From Acidobacteriota bacterium (GTDB lineage Bacteria; Acidobacteriota; Blastocatellia; UBA7656), in the NCBI GenBank assembly GCA_040754075.1, contig JBFMDH010000019.1, positions 1 through 64,000 on the forward strand: a stretch of 64,000 nt of DNA, in the 5' to 3' direction. Of the stretch, positions 20,001-27,853 are shown one piece after another. Numbering within the stretch: the stretch's first letter is position 1; the number at the start of each line of letters is the position of its first letter. The position numbers and the translations under genes were made by a program. The notes beneath the pieces were generated by a model, which saw only the letters and a program-made list of their open reading frames with translations, was not told the origin of the DNA and searched no databases.

Positions 20001-20336
20001 GAGGTTGATGGACTTGCGATTGTTGCTCAACAACAAGGCGCGAAGGCGATCATCGCCTCTTTGTGGTCGGTTGCCGATGAGAGCACGAGTTTATTGATGC
20101 GGGAATTTTATTCTTTGCGGGAATCCAATAAAGGATTGTCAAAAGCCGAGGCGTTACGTCAGGCGCAGCTTAAATTGTTAAACGGTAAAGTGACCGGAAA
20201 ACCTCTGACTCAAATGCAAAGAGGACCCATTTCCGAAGATTTAAACAAAGAGAAAAAATTTGTTGTAAACCCGAAAGCGCCTTTTGCGCACCCCTACTTT
20301 TGGGCGCCGTTTATTCTGATTGGCAACTGGAAGTAA
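17097..20336 (+). CDS. Exported TPR-CHAT protease-like protein
   Basis: A 1079-residue protein starting at a GTG (an ATG 5 nt upstream is followed at once by a stop); the ribosome site CAGGTAGGA lies before it. A hydrophobic leader suggests export. About ten TPR-type repeats span roughly 60-590, many with the pattern NLG..Y...G....A..Y. A coiled region leads to a CHAT domain (about 780-1079), a caspase-related fold. The expected catalytic pair is His912 (HIASHF) and Cys956 (SACQTA). The C-terminal block with AIIASLWSVADESTSLLM is the conserved end of the domain. It closes the four-gene cluster. TPRs probably recruit partners or substrates. Confidence 0.9.
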   Translation: MTKIHCKIFVCLNIFFLLQSTGLATPFIQQPQNPISNSTQKAAVPDEKIQKRINELLEQGNTLLAAYEVQKIFPLLEEGLKLSRQIQSLDSEVGFLALFTSSYYVAGDKAKSIDYGKQLIDKIDATDAKDEKFVFLGLIAKASKDLQRYDEAINYYQQCLAALSALKEKPDTLAQYELTTLINLGELLLLLKRFDACIGVYTRSVELTRKLNQPGNQGLLLVLLAKSYIGNNENEKGISQLDLAKPMLKDTKDSELKILEMLVRGEANLNLGRFEEALKIFSSAYLTAQQLNARIYLISLSNMIGRCHLGMGNYDEAFKLFDRSLALVRDTQSNRQAGIQEILSIAGNEGDLLNSIGQIYSDTGQHERALEYFKQAREASHKIGAITYELAAINNIGQSYTYLRNHTEARKYYLLALDLQKQISNRAMEALILNNLASTHLMSGETDEAIHYFKRAIEISQETRQRIAESWALQNYGYALQRKGELDQAMENYLKALMLARELKNIRSESFVLTLLMLGWMEKANPKLAIFFGKQAINLFQKTRKQLVNIDKDSQQSFIQERKDVYKILADLLIEEGRLPEAQQVLDLLKQEEFYEFVRRDSNATTDAKNAELSSEESQWEQRYLQIADRVTSIGFEYNSLLSKLNRTSADETRLVELEKDLEVAGQAFQKFINDLKNEAATRQTSSNRIAQIEENQGLRNDLEELGDNSVALYTLVLKDKLRIILITPKTQKAAEFAIPEAELSKKIFAFRQALQTPAIDPQPLAQELYKIIFAPIAKDLEGARARTLMWSLEGILRYLPIAALHDGNQYLVEKYRNVIFTPASNARLKDPVSPKWRGIGLGVSKGADGFVPLPGVLKELNTIFNIENRDKPNPMAGGILPGVVKLDEEFTAEAFKAALRQKVPVVHIASHFQFKPGNETNSFLLLGDGSHLSLAELKRLPSIFNGVELLTLSACQTAVGSTSDDGKEVDGLAIVAQQQGAKAIIASLWSVADESTSLLMREFYSLRESNKGLSKAEALRQAQLKLLNGKVTGKPLTQMQRGPISEDLNKEKKFVVNPKAPFAHPYFWAPFILIGNWK

Positions 20337-20370
20337 ATCCTCTCTGCTTGCTAACTGCCAAATAAATTCC

Positions 20371-20542
20371 GTCCAACGCTCCCAATCAGCGGAGCTGCTA
20401 GCGGCATTGCGGGCATGATGAGAAAATCGCATCGCGGCATCTGAAGAAACTCCGTCATAAAATTGGCTAACGCAAACATATCTCTCCTGTACGCCTGTGA
20501 TTTATCGCTTTCTGCTATTTCCGCTGCAACGCCTTGTTAAAC
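20371..20542 (-). repeat. attC-like integron recombination site behind mazF
   Basis: On the plus strand GTCCAAC (20371-20377), nine bases, CAGCGGA (20387-20393) is mirrored by TCCGCTG (20520-20526), nine bases, GTTAAAC (20536-20542). The ends fit the attC core rules RYYYAAC and GTTRRRY and pair fully if G-T pairs are allowed; the inner boxes pair perfectly at matching distance, as L boxes do. The site begins 2 nt after the mazF stop, as in integron cassettes. At 172 bp it is longer than most attC sites. No integrase gene is in the window. The rest of the 208-bp gap shows no gene. Confidence 0.5.
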
Positions 20543-20544
20543 CG

Positions 20545-20880
20545 CTACTTGGTACAGACGTCTAATACTTCCAGAGTATCTTCCACAAGTTCCGTCGGAG
20601 CCTTTTCAATGAACTTGGCTTTTCTTGCTGTATAGTCAATGGATTTGACCTGATCGACCATGACAAAGCCGGTTAGCGATGACGTAGCCGGAACCGGCAA
20701 ATGAAAGGGGATATTGCGGTTGGTGCTGGTTATTGGACAGACAATTGCCAGCCCTGTGTGCTTATTAAACAAATAATTACTGATTACCAGCGCGGGCCGC
20801 CGCCCTTTCTGCTCGTGTCCAGATTGCGGATCGAATGACAGAGCGATGAAGTCGCCTTTCTGAGGGACATATTTCGCCAT
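20545..20880 (-). CDS. mazF: MazF-family mRNA-cleaving toxin
   Basis: A 111-residue protein of usual MazF length. The N-terminal GDFIALSFDPQSGHEQKGRRPALVIS segment is the family signature (its Arg and the later PITST Thr form the usual active site), and the C-terminal half reads FVMVDQVKSID. It cuts RNA at short sequences and is held inactive by MazE. Its ATG follows the mazE stop with no gap (TAAATG), so translation is coupled. It is directly followed by an attC-like site. Confidence 0.93.
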   Translation of the reverse strand: MAKYVPQKGDFIALSFDPQSGHEQKGRRPALVISNYLFNKHTGLAIVCPITSTNRNIPFHLPVPATSSLTGFVMVDQVKSIDYTARKAKFIEKAPTELVEDTLEVLDVCTK

Positions 20881-21123
20881 TTACCATTCTTCCTTGCCGA
20901 CTGGTTTACCCAAGAATTCTTCGTGAGGTTTGTAATTGCGAGGCATGCGAGAAACCATTTCGGCTAAGTCAAATTTCCTTTTGGATATTTTCTTTATGGT
21001 GATTTGACCTTCTTGAGGGATGACCTCGACATTGTCCCCGACAGAGATATCGGCGCTCTCCAACACATGCTTCGGAAGCCGTAAGCCTTGGCTGTTGCCC
21101 CATCTTTGAACCTTGGACATCAT
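20881..21123 (-). CDS. mazE: MazE-family AbrB-type antitoxin
   Basis: An 80-residue protein. Residues 3-47 form an AbrB/MazE swapped-hairpin DNA-binding domain (VQRWGNSQGLRLPKHVLE.. and VGDNVEV), and the acidic/aromatic C-terminal tail is the usual MazF-blocking peptide. Two start Met codons are adjacent; a ribosome site AGGAG is 7-11 nt upstream. The pair likely represses its own promoter, which lies 33-61 nt upstream. Confidence 0.92.
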   Translation of the reverse strand: MMSKVQRWGNSQGLRLPKHVLESADISVGDNVEVIPQEGQITIKKISKRKFDLAEMVSRMPRNYKPHEEFLGKPVGKEEW

Positions 21124-21155
21124 ATCAAAACTCCTATCGCATCGCGTTTATCCAG

Positions 21156-21184
21156 TGTATATACCTAAACTAGAGCGTAGTCAA
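21156..21184 (-). promoter_or_regulatory. Promoter of mazEF
   Basis: TTGACT (21184-21179) and TATACA (21161-21156) are 17 nt apart on the minus strand, a near-ideal sigma-70 promoter. The palindrome GTATATAC overlaps the -10 box and is a plausible MazE operator. Confidence 0.7.
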
Positions 21185-21200
21185 GGGGCGACCTAAAGCG

Positions 21201-21209
21201 GTCTAACGC
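21201..21209 (-). repeat. Upstream cassette boundary core site (GCGTTAGAC)
   Basis: On the minus strand GCGTTAGAC fits the integron core GTTRRRY exactly and lies upstream of the mazEF promoter. With the attC-like site behind mazF it would bound one cassette in the same orientation as mazEF. I did not find a complete partner attC further upstream. A separate 7-bp hairpin (GGGCAGC 21264-21270 / GCTGCCC 21278-21284) lies between this site and the trkA-like gene. Confidence 0.35.
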
Positions 21210-21390
21210 TGTAATGAGCGTATTTCTATAGCGGTTTGCGAAAGAAGGTAAGGATAAATGTTGGGGCAGCCCGAGTAGCTGCCCGGATGTTGCGAAGCTG
21301 CATTCAATTGCCGTTCTATAATCCACGCAGCCATCGATGGTTCCCTCATTAGGCGCTCAATAAAATCATTCGCCAACTGCATCAAGCACT

Positions 21391-22533
21391 TTAGCCGAGT
21401 ATGGCATGTTGTAATTCCGGTGCCTGTTCCTTGCTCACCAGCGCCATAACCAAATCTCCTGAATTGAGTTGCGTATCTCCGCGTGGCACTACCATTGTGT
21501 CGCCGCGAAGTATGGCTACCAGATTACATTGAACCGGAAGATTAATATCGCGCACGGTTTTCCCGGTTGCCGGTGAGGTTTCATCAAGCAGGTATTCGAG
21601 AATCTGAAATGTGCCATCCTGTAGATTCAACATGGTTTTAATGCGAACCGTCGGCAATTCGCGTTCGATAACCTGTTGAATGATGGCTGTCGAACTGACT
21701 GTTGAATCAACTCCCAACCGCGCCATCACATCTTCGTTTTTCGGGTTTGAGGCGCGGGCAATGGTTTGCGGAACTCCGAAAACTTTTTTAGCAATTTGAC
21801 AGGCGATTAAGTTATCCTGGTCGCTTCCGGTTGCGGCAACGAAAACTCTGGCGCGGGTGGCACCGGCGCTTTCGAGAATATCGTGAGTTGACGAATCGCC
21901 AATAAAAATCGGGCAATCCAAACGATTCGATAGGGAAGCGGCGCGAATCGGGTCACGTTCGATGACGGCGACTTCGTGACCTGAGGAGAGCAAGCCGCGA
22001 GCCAGATTGATTCCAACCTTTCCCCCACCGGCGATTAAAATGTAGCGGGAATCATCAGTAAGCGGGAGGTGCGGTTGAGCCGGGACGACTGGCGGTTCGG
22101 CAGCGCGACGGGGTTCTGTCGGCGCTGAAATCCCTTTATCGACCATTTCATTTAGTAAATCTACGGCAAGCAAAGTTGGACATAAGACAATTAACTTTGA
22201 ATCTTCCTGAGTGGCTTCGGCGTGACTGGGTTCATAGACTCTGGCAATGGCTCTCGGAACCTGAAAATGGGTTCTTGCGACCTGCGCTGCCATCAGGTTG
22301 ACATTGTCATCCATCGTGACTGCCAGCAATAATTCTGCTTCAGCCATTCCCGCTTCGCGTTGGATGTCAACATCGATGCCGTTTCCTTGAATTAATTCGA
22401 CCCCTTCATAATGAGCGGCTAGCGCAAGCCTGGAGCCTTCCTTGTCAATCAACGAAATTTCATGCCCATGTTCGGATAGTGTTTTAACTAGTCGTGAACC
22501 AACACGCCCATACCCCAATACAACTATTTTCAT
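21391..22533 (-). CDS. trkA: TrkA-like K+ channel regulator with two RCK-N domains
   Basis: A 380-residue cytoplasmic protein. Two Rossmann NAD-binding RCK domains each open with a Gly-rich loop (VVLGYGRVGSRLVKTL at 3 and ILIAGGGKVGINLARGL at about 168). A TrkA-C domain follows only the second one (about 300-380, ending with GDTQLNSGDLVMALVS). E. coli TrkA (458 residues) has a TrkA-C after each RCK-N; here the first is missing and replaced by a Pro-rich linker (about 140-160). The family gates TrkH/KtrB potassium channels in response to nucleotides. No channel gene lies in the window. Confidence 0.85.
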   Translation of the reverse strand: MKIVVLGYGRVGSRLVKTLSEHGHEISLIDKEGSRLALAAHYEGVELIQGNGIDVDIQREAGMAEAELLLAVTMDDNVNLMAAQVARTHFQVPRAIARVYEPSHAEATQEDSKLIVLCPTLLAVDLLNEMVDKGISAPTEPRRAAEPPVVPAQPHLPLTDDSRYILIAGGGKVGINLARGLLSSGHEVAVIERDPIRAASLSNRLDCPIFIGDSSTHDILESAGATRARVFVAATGSDQDNLIACQIAKKVFGVPQTIARASNPKNEDVMARLGVDSTVSSTAIIQQVIERELPTVRIKTMLNLQDGTFQILEYLLDETSPATGKTVRDINLPVQCNLVAILRGDTMVVPRGDTQLNSGDLVMALVSKEQAPELQHAILG

Positions 22534-22634
22534 GAATATCTACTCTCTTTCTACAAAGCATAAGGAATAAAAAATCTCAATCATCACGATGAACTAAAAG
22601 TTTTAATGGCTTCATAGGAAAACGCAAGTCCGAT

Positions 22635-25466
22635 TTATTCGTCCCCACCTGTGCCAATAAAATAGGTTTCCTTTGCGGGTCGAACGGGACGAGCAAACCA
22701 AAGCGGGCGACGAAGCCCGTTGGGACCCGGAGCCGGCCGGGTCTTTTTCAACCATTCCTGATAAATCGCAAAGGATTTTTTGGTATCGACAAAAATATCG
22801 CCATACCGGTCGTCTTCCGTAGCCTTTTCAACTCGAACATTTTGGTGCCAGCAATGCATTCCGCTTACCGGGTCGGGATGCACAGGGAAGGTTAGATTTT
22901 GATTGACTCCCGAATCTTTCCACCAGATGCGTTCGGAATCCGGGTCATCACTTGTGAAAGGTTGCACGCCCTCGATTTGCCGCATCAACCACTGACCTTC
23001 ATCCAACGCCTGCAAATCAACCAGCGCCGAAGCCCAGCGGTCGGTTCCCGCTTCTTTTTGCAAACGCCAGCGACCGAGATGATGTGAGCAAGCGACCACA
23101 CCGGGTTTGATTCCCTCGGTAATCCATATGCGATTCACAAAATATCCGATGTCGGTATTCACCCGCACCAATTCACCATTTTGTAATTCCAGTTTTTCCG
23201 CATCTTTTGAATGAATCCACAGCGGATTGGTGTGGGAAATTTCATATAGCCATTTGGCATTGCCCGAACGCGTGTGAATCAAGGTCGGCAGCCGGAAGGT
23301 GGGAACCAGAATAAATTCGCCGCGCTTAAAATTCCTATCCTTCCAATAGACATGAGTTTTGATGTAAGTTGGCAGCGTATATTCATTCCATTTCCAGTCC
23401 TGCATGGTCTTCGAGAAAAATTCGAGTTTGCGTGACGGGGTATTGAACCCTTTTAACGGTTGACCATCAATTACTACACCGATGGTTGCGCCCTGATGAA
23501 TAATTTTTCCGGTTGTCGAGTCAACCTCAGCGTTTTGCATCTCGGATTCGGGAACCGTTGATTCATGCAGTTCCAAAACAGACTGTTTCACCTCAAATGC
23601 CCCGAACTGCCGCATGTATTCGAGAGGTGTGAGGTTTTCTTTGGCTGCGGCTTCGGGCAATCCCGGAATGCTGTTTTCAAAAATCCATTGGTAGTATTCG
23701 CTGATAGTGATTTTTTCGCCCGGACGATAAGGCGATTCAAAATATTGGCGAATGCCGAGTTCGCCCGTGGGGTCTATGCGCCACGAAAGTTCAATCCAGA
23801 ATTCATCTTCTTCCCAGACCTCACCGGGGTTGGCTTCATAAGTGAAGTTTATTTTTTCGCCCTGACGTTCTTTATAGACGCGCCAGACCGGTTGACGAAA
23901 TGAAATCCATTGACCGGCGTGGGTTTCCTGACTCATCAAGTCGTGGCGCTCAGCCGCCACTCCCATCGGTAAAACATAATCGGCAAACCAGGCGGTTTCA
24001 CTCCAAACCGGGGTCAAGGCTGCGTGAAGTTCGACCTTTGCTTCATCCTTTAATACCTCAACCCAGGTACAGCCATCGGGGTTTGTCCAAATCGGATTAT
24101 AGACACGGGTAAAATAGGCAGCGATTTTTCCGCGCCCTTCCTTTAAAAAATGCGGAAGCAAAAAACTGAGTTCGTGATGGGACAGCGGATATTCACGAGG
24201 GAAGAGAATTTCGCTCCAGACCTTTTGCGGCGACGGTTTGATAAACGGAGTCGCAACAAATTTATTCCAGGCATTTGGTGAAACGCCGCCTGCGGTTCCG
24301 ATGCTCCCGGTCAATACATTCAACAGCATCAAAGCGCGCGCCACCTGCCAACCGCCGAGATTTCCGGCAGCCGTATTGCGCCACACATGAGCGGCAAAGG
24401 CGGAACCGGCTTCGGCAATCTGTTTGGCGACTTCGATAATGATTTCTTTATCAACCCCGCATTCACCTTCGGCAAATTCCGGCGTGTATTTCGCGTAAAC
24501 CAGTTTTAATTCTTTAATGAAGGTTTCAAAAGAACAGGGTTTGTCCGCATGTTCTGCGCGTAAATATTCTTCCCAGTTGACCCAACGACGTAAAAAATCC
24601 CGGTTAAAACTTTCATCCTTTAAAATCACATTTGCCATTGCCAGAAGCAATGCGGCTTCGGTGCCGGGATAAGGAGAGAGCCAGTAATCCGACATCGACG
24701 CGGTATTCGAGAGGCGCACATCGATGGTGGCGATTTTAGCGCCACGCATTTTTCCATCAATGATACGCTGGGCGTGGGGATTGAAATAATGTCCGGTTTC
24801 GAGATGCGAACTTAACAGTAAAATAAATTTTGCGTTGGCGTGGTCGGGCGAAGGGCGGTCAGCTCCTTGCCAGAGCGCATAACCGACTCTGGCTGATGAA
24901 GAACAAATATTAGTGTGCGAATTATGCCCATCAACTCCCCAAGCCTGTAACACGCGGTCCATGTAACCGTCGTGACCGGGGCGACCGACGTGATACATCA
25001 CTTCGCTTCTCCGGTCTTCAATAATTGCCTGACGGATTTTTTTTGCGAAGGTATCAAGCACTTCGTCCCAGGTTGTGCGTTCCCAGCCGCCCTCACCACG
25101 ATTGCCGGTGCGCTTCATCGGGTAGAGAATGCGTTCGGGGTCATAGATTTGATTAATCGTGGCGGGACCTTTGGCACAATTGCGACCGCGCGAACCGGGA
25201 TGCAGGGGATTGCCTTCGAGTTTGCGTATCTCACCCATTGATTTATCTACATAGGCAAGAAGCCCGCAGGCGGCTTCGCAATTAAAACAGACCGTAGGGA
25301 TTAGGGAATAATGGTTTTCAATTTTCGTGGGCCAACTTTTGGCGTCGTACTCCACCCAGTCATCCCACTTTTCGCGAGGCGGAGCTGATGAGTAACGCCA
25401 CCCGCCTTCCGTTTCAAAATTGAATCGTTCATTATCCGAGTCGGTATTTTGTTCGATGGGTCTCAT
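22635..25466 (-). CDS. Molybdopterin oxidoreductase catalytic subunit (DMSO reductase family)
   Basis: A 943-residue subunit. Near residue 60 the motif CFNCEAAC, with a later Cys in GRNCAKGP, gives a CxxCxxxC-x27-C 4Fe-4S site (FS0). The molybdopterin-binding domains follow, and a C-terminal beta-barrel binds the cofactor (HTRSGNAKWLYE..., ELVRVNTDIGYF). The family reduces or oxidises substrates such as formate, polysulfide, arsenate or nitrate; the substrate is not determined here. No twin-arginine signal is seen at the N-terminus, which is acidic and polar, so this subunit probably faces the cytoplasm. It lies 18 nt after the fused FeS/NrfD gene and must form one complex with it. Confidence 0.88.
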   Translation of the reverse strand: MRPIEQNTDSDNERFNFETEGGWRYSSAPPREKWDDWVEYDAKSWPTKIENHYSLIPTVCFNCEAACGLLAYVDKSMGEIRKLEGNPLHPGSRGRNCAKGPATINQIYDPERILYPMKRTGNRGEGGWERTTWDEVLDTFAKKIRQAIIEDRRSEVMYHVGRPGHDGYMDRVLQAWGVDGHNSHTNICSSSARVGYALWQGADRPSPDHANAKFILLLSSHLETGHYFNPHAQRIIDGKMRGAKIATIDVRLSNTASMSDYWLSPYPGTEAALLLAMANVILKDESFNRDFLRRWVNWEEYLRAEHADKPCSFETFIKELKLVYAKYTPEFAEGECGVDKEIIIEVAKQIAEAGSAFAAHVWRNTAAGNLGGWQVARALMLLNVLTGSIGTAGGVSPNAWNKFVATPFIKPSPQKVWSEILFPREYPLSHHELSFLLPHFLKEGRGKIAAYFTRVYNPIWTNPDGCTWVEVLKDEAKVELHAALTPVWSETAWFADYVLPMGVAAERHDLMSQETHAGQWISFRQPVWRVYKERQGEKINFTYEANPGEVWEEDEFWIELSWRIDPTGELGIRQYFESPYRPGEKITISEYYQWIFENSIPGLPEAAAKENLTPLEYMRQFGAFEVKQSVLELHESTVPESEMQNAEVDSTTGKIIHQGATIGVVIDGQPLKGFNTPSRKLEFFSKTMQDWKWNEYTLPTYIKTHVYWKDRNFKRGEFILVPTFRLPTLIHTRSGNAKWLYEISHTNPLWIHSKDAEKLELQNGELVRVNTDIGYFVNRIWITEGIKPGVVACSHHLGRWRLQKEAGTDRWASALVDLQALDEGQWLMRQIEGVQPFTSDDPDSERIWWKDSGVNQNLTFPVHPDPVSGMHCWHQNVRVEKATEDDRYGDIFVDTKKSFAIYQEWLKKTRPAPGPNGLRRPLWFARPVRPAKETYFIGTGGDE

Positions 25467-25484
25467 AACTATATTTATTAAAAT

Positions 25485-27026
25485 TTAACTCAACGGCACC
25501 GCCTGCCCGGCTTCTACCCAGATGTGCTCCCAGAGGTAAACCCCTGCAAGCGCCAGCAGGGCGGTTAATAATCCGGTAATATCAAAATGTGCTGCTCCGG
25601 TTGCAAGTAATAGAATCGGGAGCACGGTTCCTATGCCCGCTGCGCCGATCCAGAAAAGTTTGCTGAACATCCCATCTTTGATAAATCGTTGGGCGCGAGA
25701 TTTTTCCGGGTTTTCTTCGGGCAGAAAAACTTCTCCGGCAATTAACGCGCCGTGCGCGACCAAGGCTCCGAGTAGTTCATAGACTAAATATTCGTCGGTT
25801 GGTTCGGGATACAATTTCATCCCTAACCAATAACCGAGGACGGAAACTATCAGTAAACTCGCGGAACCGGCGACCATCGCCTGTGCCAGCAAATGAACCG
25901 GCGTGAAAATGCTATTCCAAAAAACTCTGCCGCGCGCCTGTTTAAATAAAAATGCCGAATAAATTGCCGTTAAAACTGCAAACAAACCACCCAACCAGAT
26001 AATCGGCGTCATCAAGGTGAATAGCTCGAACCATTGCGCGATGAACCAAAGCGATAGCAGGGCTGCGTATACCATGAGGATATACCCACCAATGACCAAC
26101 CAGGATTTCCATTGTGGTTTTAACAGGATATAAAAAAACCGCTCCGGTCGTTTTAAATCCCAGATGAGAAACCCCAGCGTTATCGTTAAAAACACCAGAC
26201 TGATTAGCGAGGCAACCGTGCCCATCAACCAATCGCCGGGTTTGGTTAGACCGATTAGCATGGCTAAAGCGGCAACAAAGAATGCTCCGGCAGCGATGGA
26301 TTTTGTCCAGAGGTATGCCGAAACTTTCCAACCCCAGGGGCGGTCATGCGAGACATCATAAGTGGTTCGGGCTTTCGCTTCAGCGGCAGACAGGGCTTGC
26401 TCATCGTTCATCAATTGATGCAACTGCGGTTCAGCCCAGAGGTATCCGCCGGTGTGCGTTTGTTCGGTTGGCACGATTGATGAGGGATTCACATTGATGT
26501 AATAGAGTTTGGGTTTGGTTTGCGCTTCGGGCTTTCTCACAGCGGTTTTATTTGACGATAGCATCTGTGAAATCAAGGATTGATTATCATCCAAATCGCC
26601 TGAAAGAATTGCTTGGGTCGGACAGACTACTTCACATGCCGGTTGCATTCCGACCTCAACCCGGTGAGCACAGAAATTACATTTGGCGGCGGTGTTTGAG
26701 CGCGGGTCAATATAAAGCGCGTCATAGGGACAAGCCTGCATACAGGATTTGCAACCGATGCAGTTCTGGTTATTAAAATCGACGATGCCATTTTCTCGTT
26801 TAAATAGCGCAGTCGTCGGGCAGATGGTTACGCAGGGTGCATCCACACAATGGTTGCATCGCAGGACTGAGAAAAATCTTTTGGTATCCGGGTAGTCGCC
26901 TTTTTCAATATATTTGACCCAGGTGCGATAGGTGCCGATTGGAACATCGTGTTCGGATTTACAAGCAACTGTGCAGGCATGGCAACCGATACATTTGCGA
27001 TGATCAATTAAAAAACCGATTTTCAT
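25485..27026 (-). CDS. Fused four-cluster FeS protein and NrfD/PsrC-type membrane subunit
   Basis: A 513-residue fusion. The N-terminal DmsB/PsrB-like part (about 1-165) has four Cys groups: CIGCHACTVAC, CNHCVDAPCVTIC, CIGCKSCMQAC and CNFCAHRVEVGMQPACEVVC, enough for four 4Fe-4S clusters. A linker (about 165-245) leads to an NrfD-like membrane part (about 250-513) with eight or so predicted helices. By family the FeS chain carries electrons between the molybdenum site and quinone in the membrane part. These two parts are usually separate proteins. It is the first gene of a two-gene operon with the catalytic subunit. Confidence 0.9.
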   Translation of the reverse strand: MKIGFLIDHRKCIGCHACTVACKSEHDVPIGTYRTWVKYIEKGDYPDTKRFFSVLRCNHCVDAPCVTICPTTALFKRENGIVDFNNQNCIGCKSCMQACPYDALYIDPRSNTAAKCNFCAHRVEVGMQPACEVVCPTQAILSGDLDDNQSLISQMLSSNKTAVRKPEAQTKPKLYYINVNPSSIVPTEQTHTGGYLWAEPQLHQLMNDEQALSAAEAKARTTYDVSHDRPWGWKVSAYLWTKSIAAGAFFVAALAMLIGLTKPGDWLMGTVASLISLVFLTITLGFLIWDLKRPERFFYILLKPQWKSWLVIGGYILMVYAALLSLWFIAQWFELFTLMTPIIWLGGLFAVLTAIYSAFLFKQARGRVFWNSIFTPVHLLAQAMVAGSASLLIVSVLGYWLGMKLYPEPTDEYLVYELLGALVAHGALIAGEVFLPEENPEKSRAQRFIKDGMFSKLFWIGAAGIGTVLPILLLATGAAHFDITGLLTALLALAGVYLWEHIWVEAGQAVPLS

Positions 27027-27148
27027 AAATGGTGAACTTTCAAATCACAACAACCCGCCATCTGGAAACGACACTCAACCGATGAATATCATCAGACATT
27101 GAAACAGAGGTCGTTTAAAATTGAGCGGCAATTCTAATCTTGAAGCAT

Positions 27149-27784
27149 TTATTTAGGCAAACCGATTGCATTTAATATTCGGTCAGCCAAATCCTCGCCG
27201 GCAATTTCCAATCGATACCCTCCCGGGTAAGTGGTTCGCGGTGTGGTGCGGGGAATGATGGTTCCCTGGCGTGTATAAATCCGACCGGAAGTTTTAGATT
27301 TGCCGGTTTCGGGCAGATAGAGGGTGAAACTAACGATGGAAGGAATTGACCGATCACTTTCGCCGATTTCATTTTCCAATTCAAACCACAACACATAGGT
27401 ATCTTTGCTGGCTTTGGCGAAATCCGAGGCTTCCTTCCGATTCATCTCTTTTCCGGGTCTGGCGCTAACCAAAGCAGATTCCTGAAGTCGGTTCAGACAC
27501 CCCGACAAGACAATATCCGAATAAGCATCGGGGTGCATAATATTTGATTTGTAATAAACCACCAGAATCTGAATGCCGGGTTCTGGTTTTTTCGTCGTCT
27601 GGGAGGCTTCAGGTTGATCATTATCCGGTTGAGTTTGTTGAGGCGGTGAGGCAGGTTGTTTTTTCGGATTTTGCCGATTGCGTCCCGATTGCCCAAATAA
27701 AGGAAGGGTTAGCAGAATGATGATGAAAATTAAAAAATAAACCTGTCGGTTTTTTAATTTAGTTATTGGTGGTTGTGGGAGCAT
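27149..27784 (-). CDS. Exported protein of unknown function, Pro/Gln-rich linker
   Basis: A 211-residue protein with a positively charged start, one hydrophobic segment (about 15-31; signal peptide or anchor ending near LFGQSG), a Pro/Gln/Lys-rich linker (about 35-70), and a C-terminal alpha/beta domain (about 72-211) including ILVVYYKSN and LEIAGEDLADRILNAIG. I do not recognise the family. It overlaps no neighbour; cysteine dioxygenase follows 69 nt upstream on the same strand. Confidence 0.65.
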   Translation of the reverse strand: MLPQPPITKLKNRQVYFLIFIIILLTLPLFGQSGRNRQNPKKQPASPPQQTQPDNDQPEASQTTKKPEPGIQILVVYYKSNIMHPDAYSDIVLSGCLNRLQESALVSARPGKEMNRKEASDFAKASKDTYVLWFELENEIGESDRSIPSIVSFTLYLPETGKSKTSGRIYTRQGTIIPRTTPRTTYPGGYRLEIAGEDLADRILNAIGLPK

Positions 27785-27853
27785 GAATGGTTACCTCTAC
27801 AAAGCCTTGTTGAAAAAGCGCGACCTCACAAATCACTTTACACAACCTGAAGG

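Noticed and set aside
20337-20486. Short minus-strand frame starting MFALANFMTEF behind mazF
   Set aside because: About 43 residues, lies inside the attC-like site; more likely a by-product of the site.
21203-21385. 60-residue open frame on the minus strand after the trkA-like gene
   Set aside because: Overlaps the core-site region, has no ribosome site and no recognisable motif; treated as intergenic.
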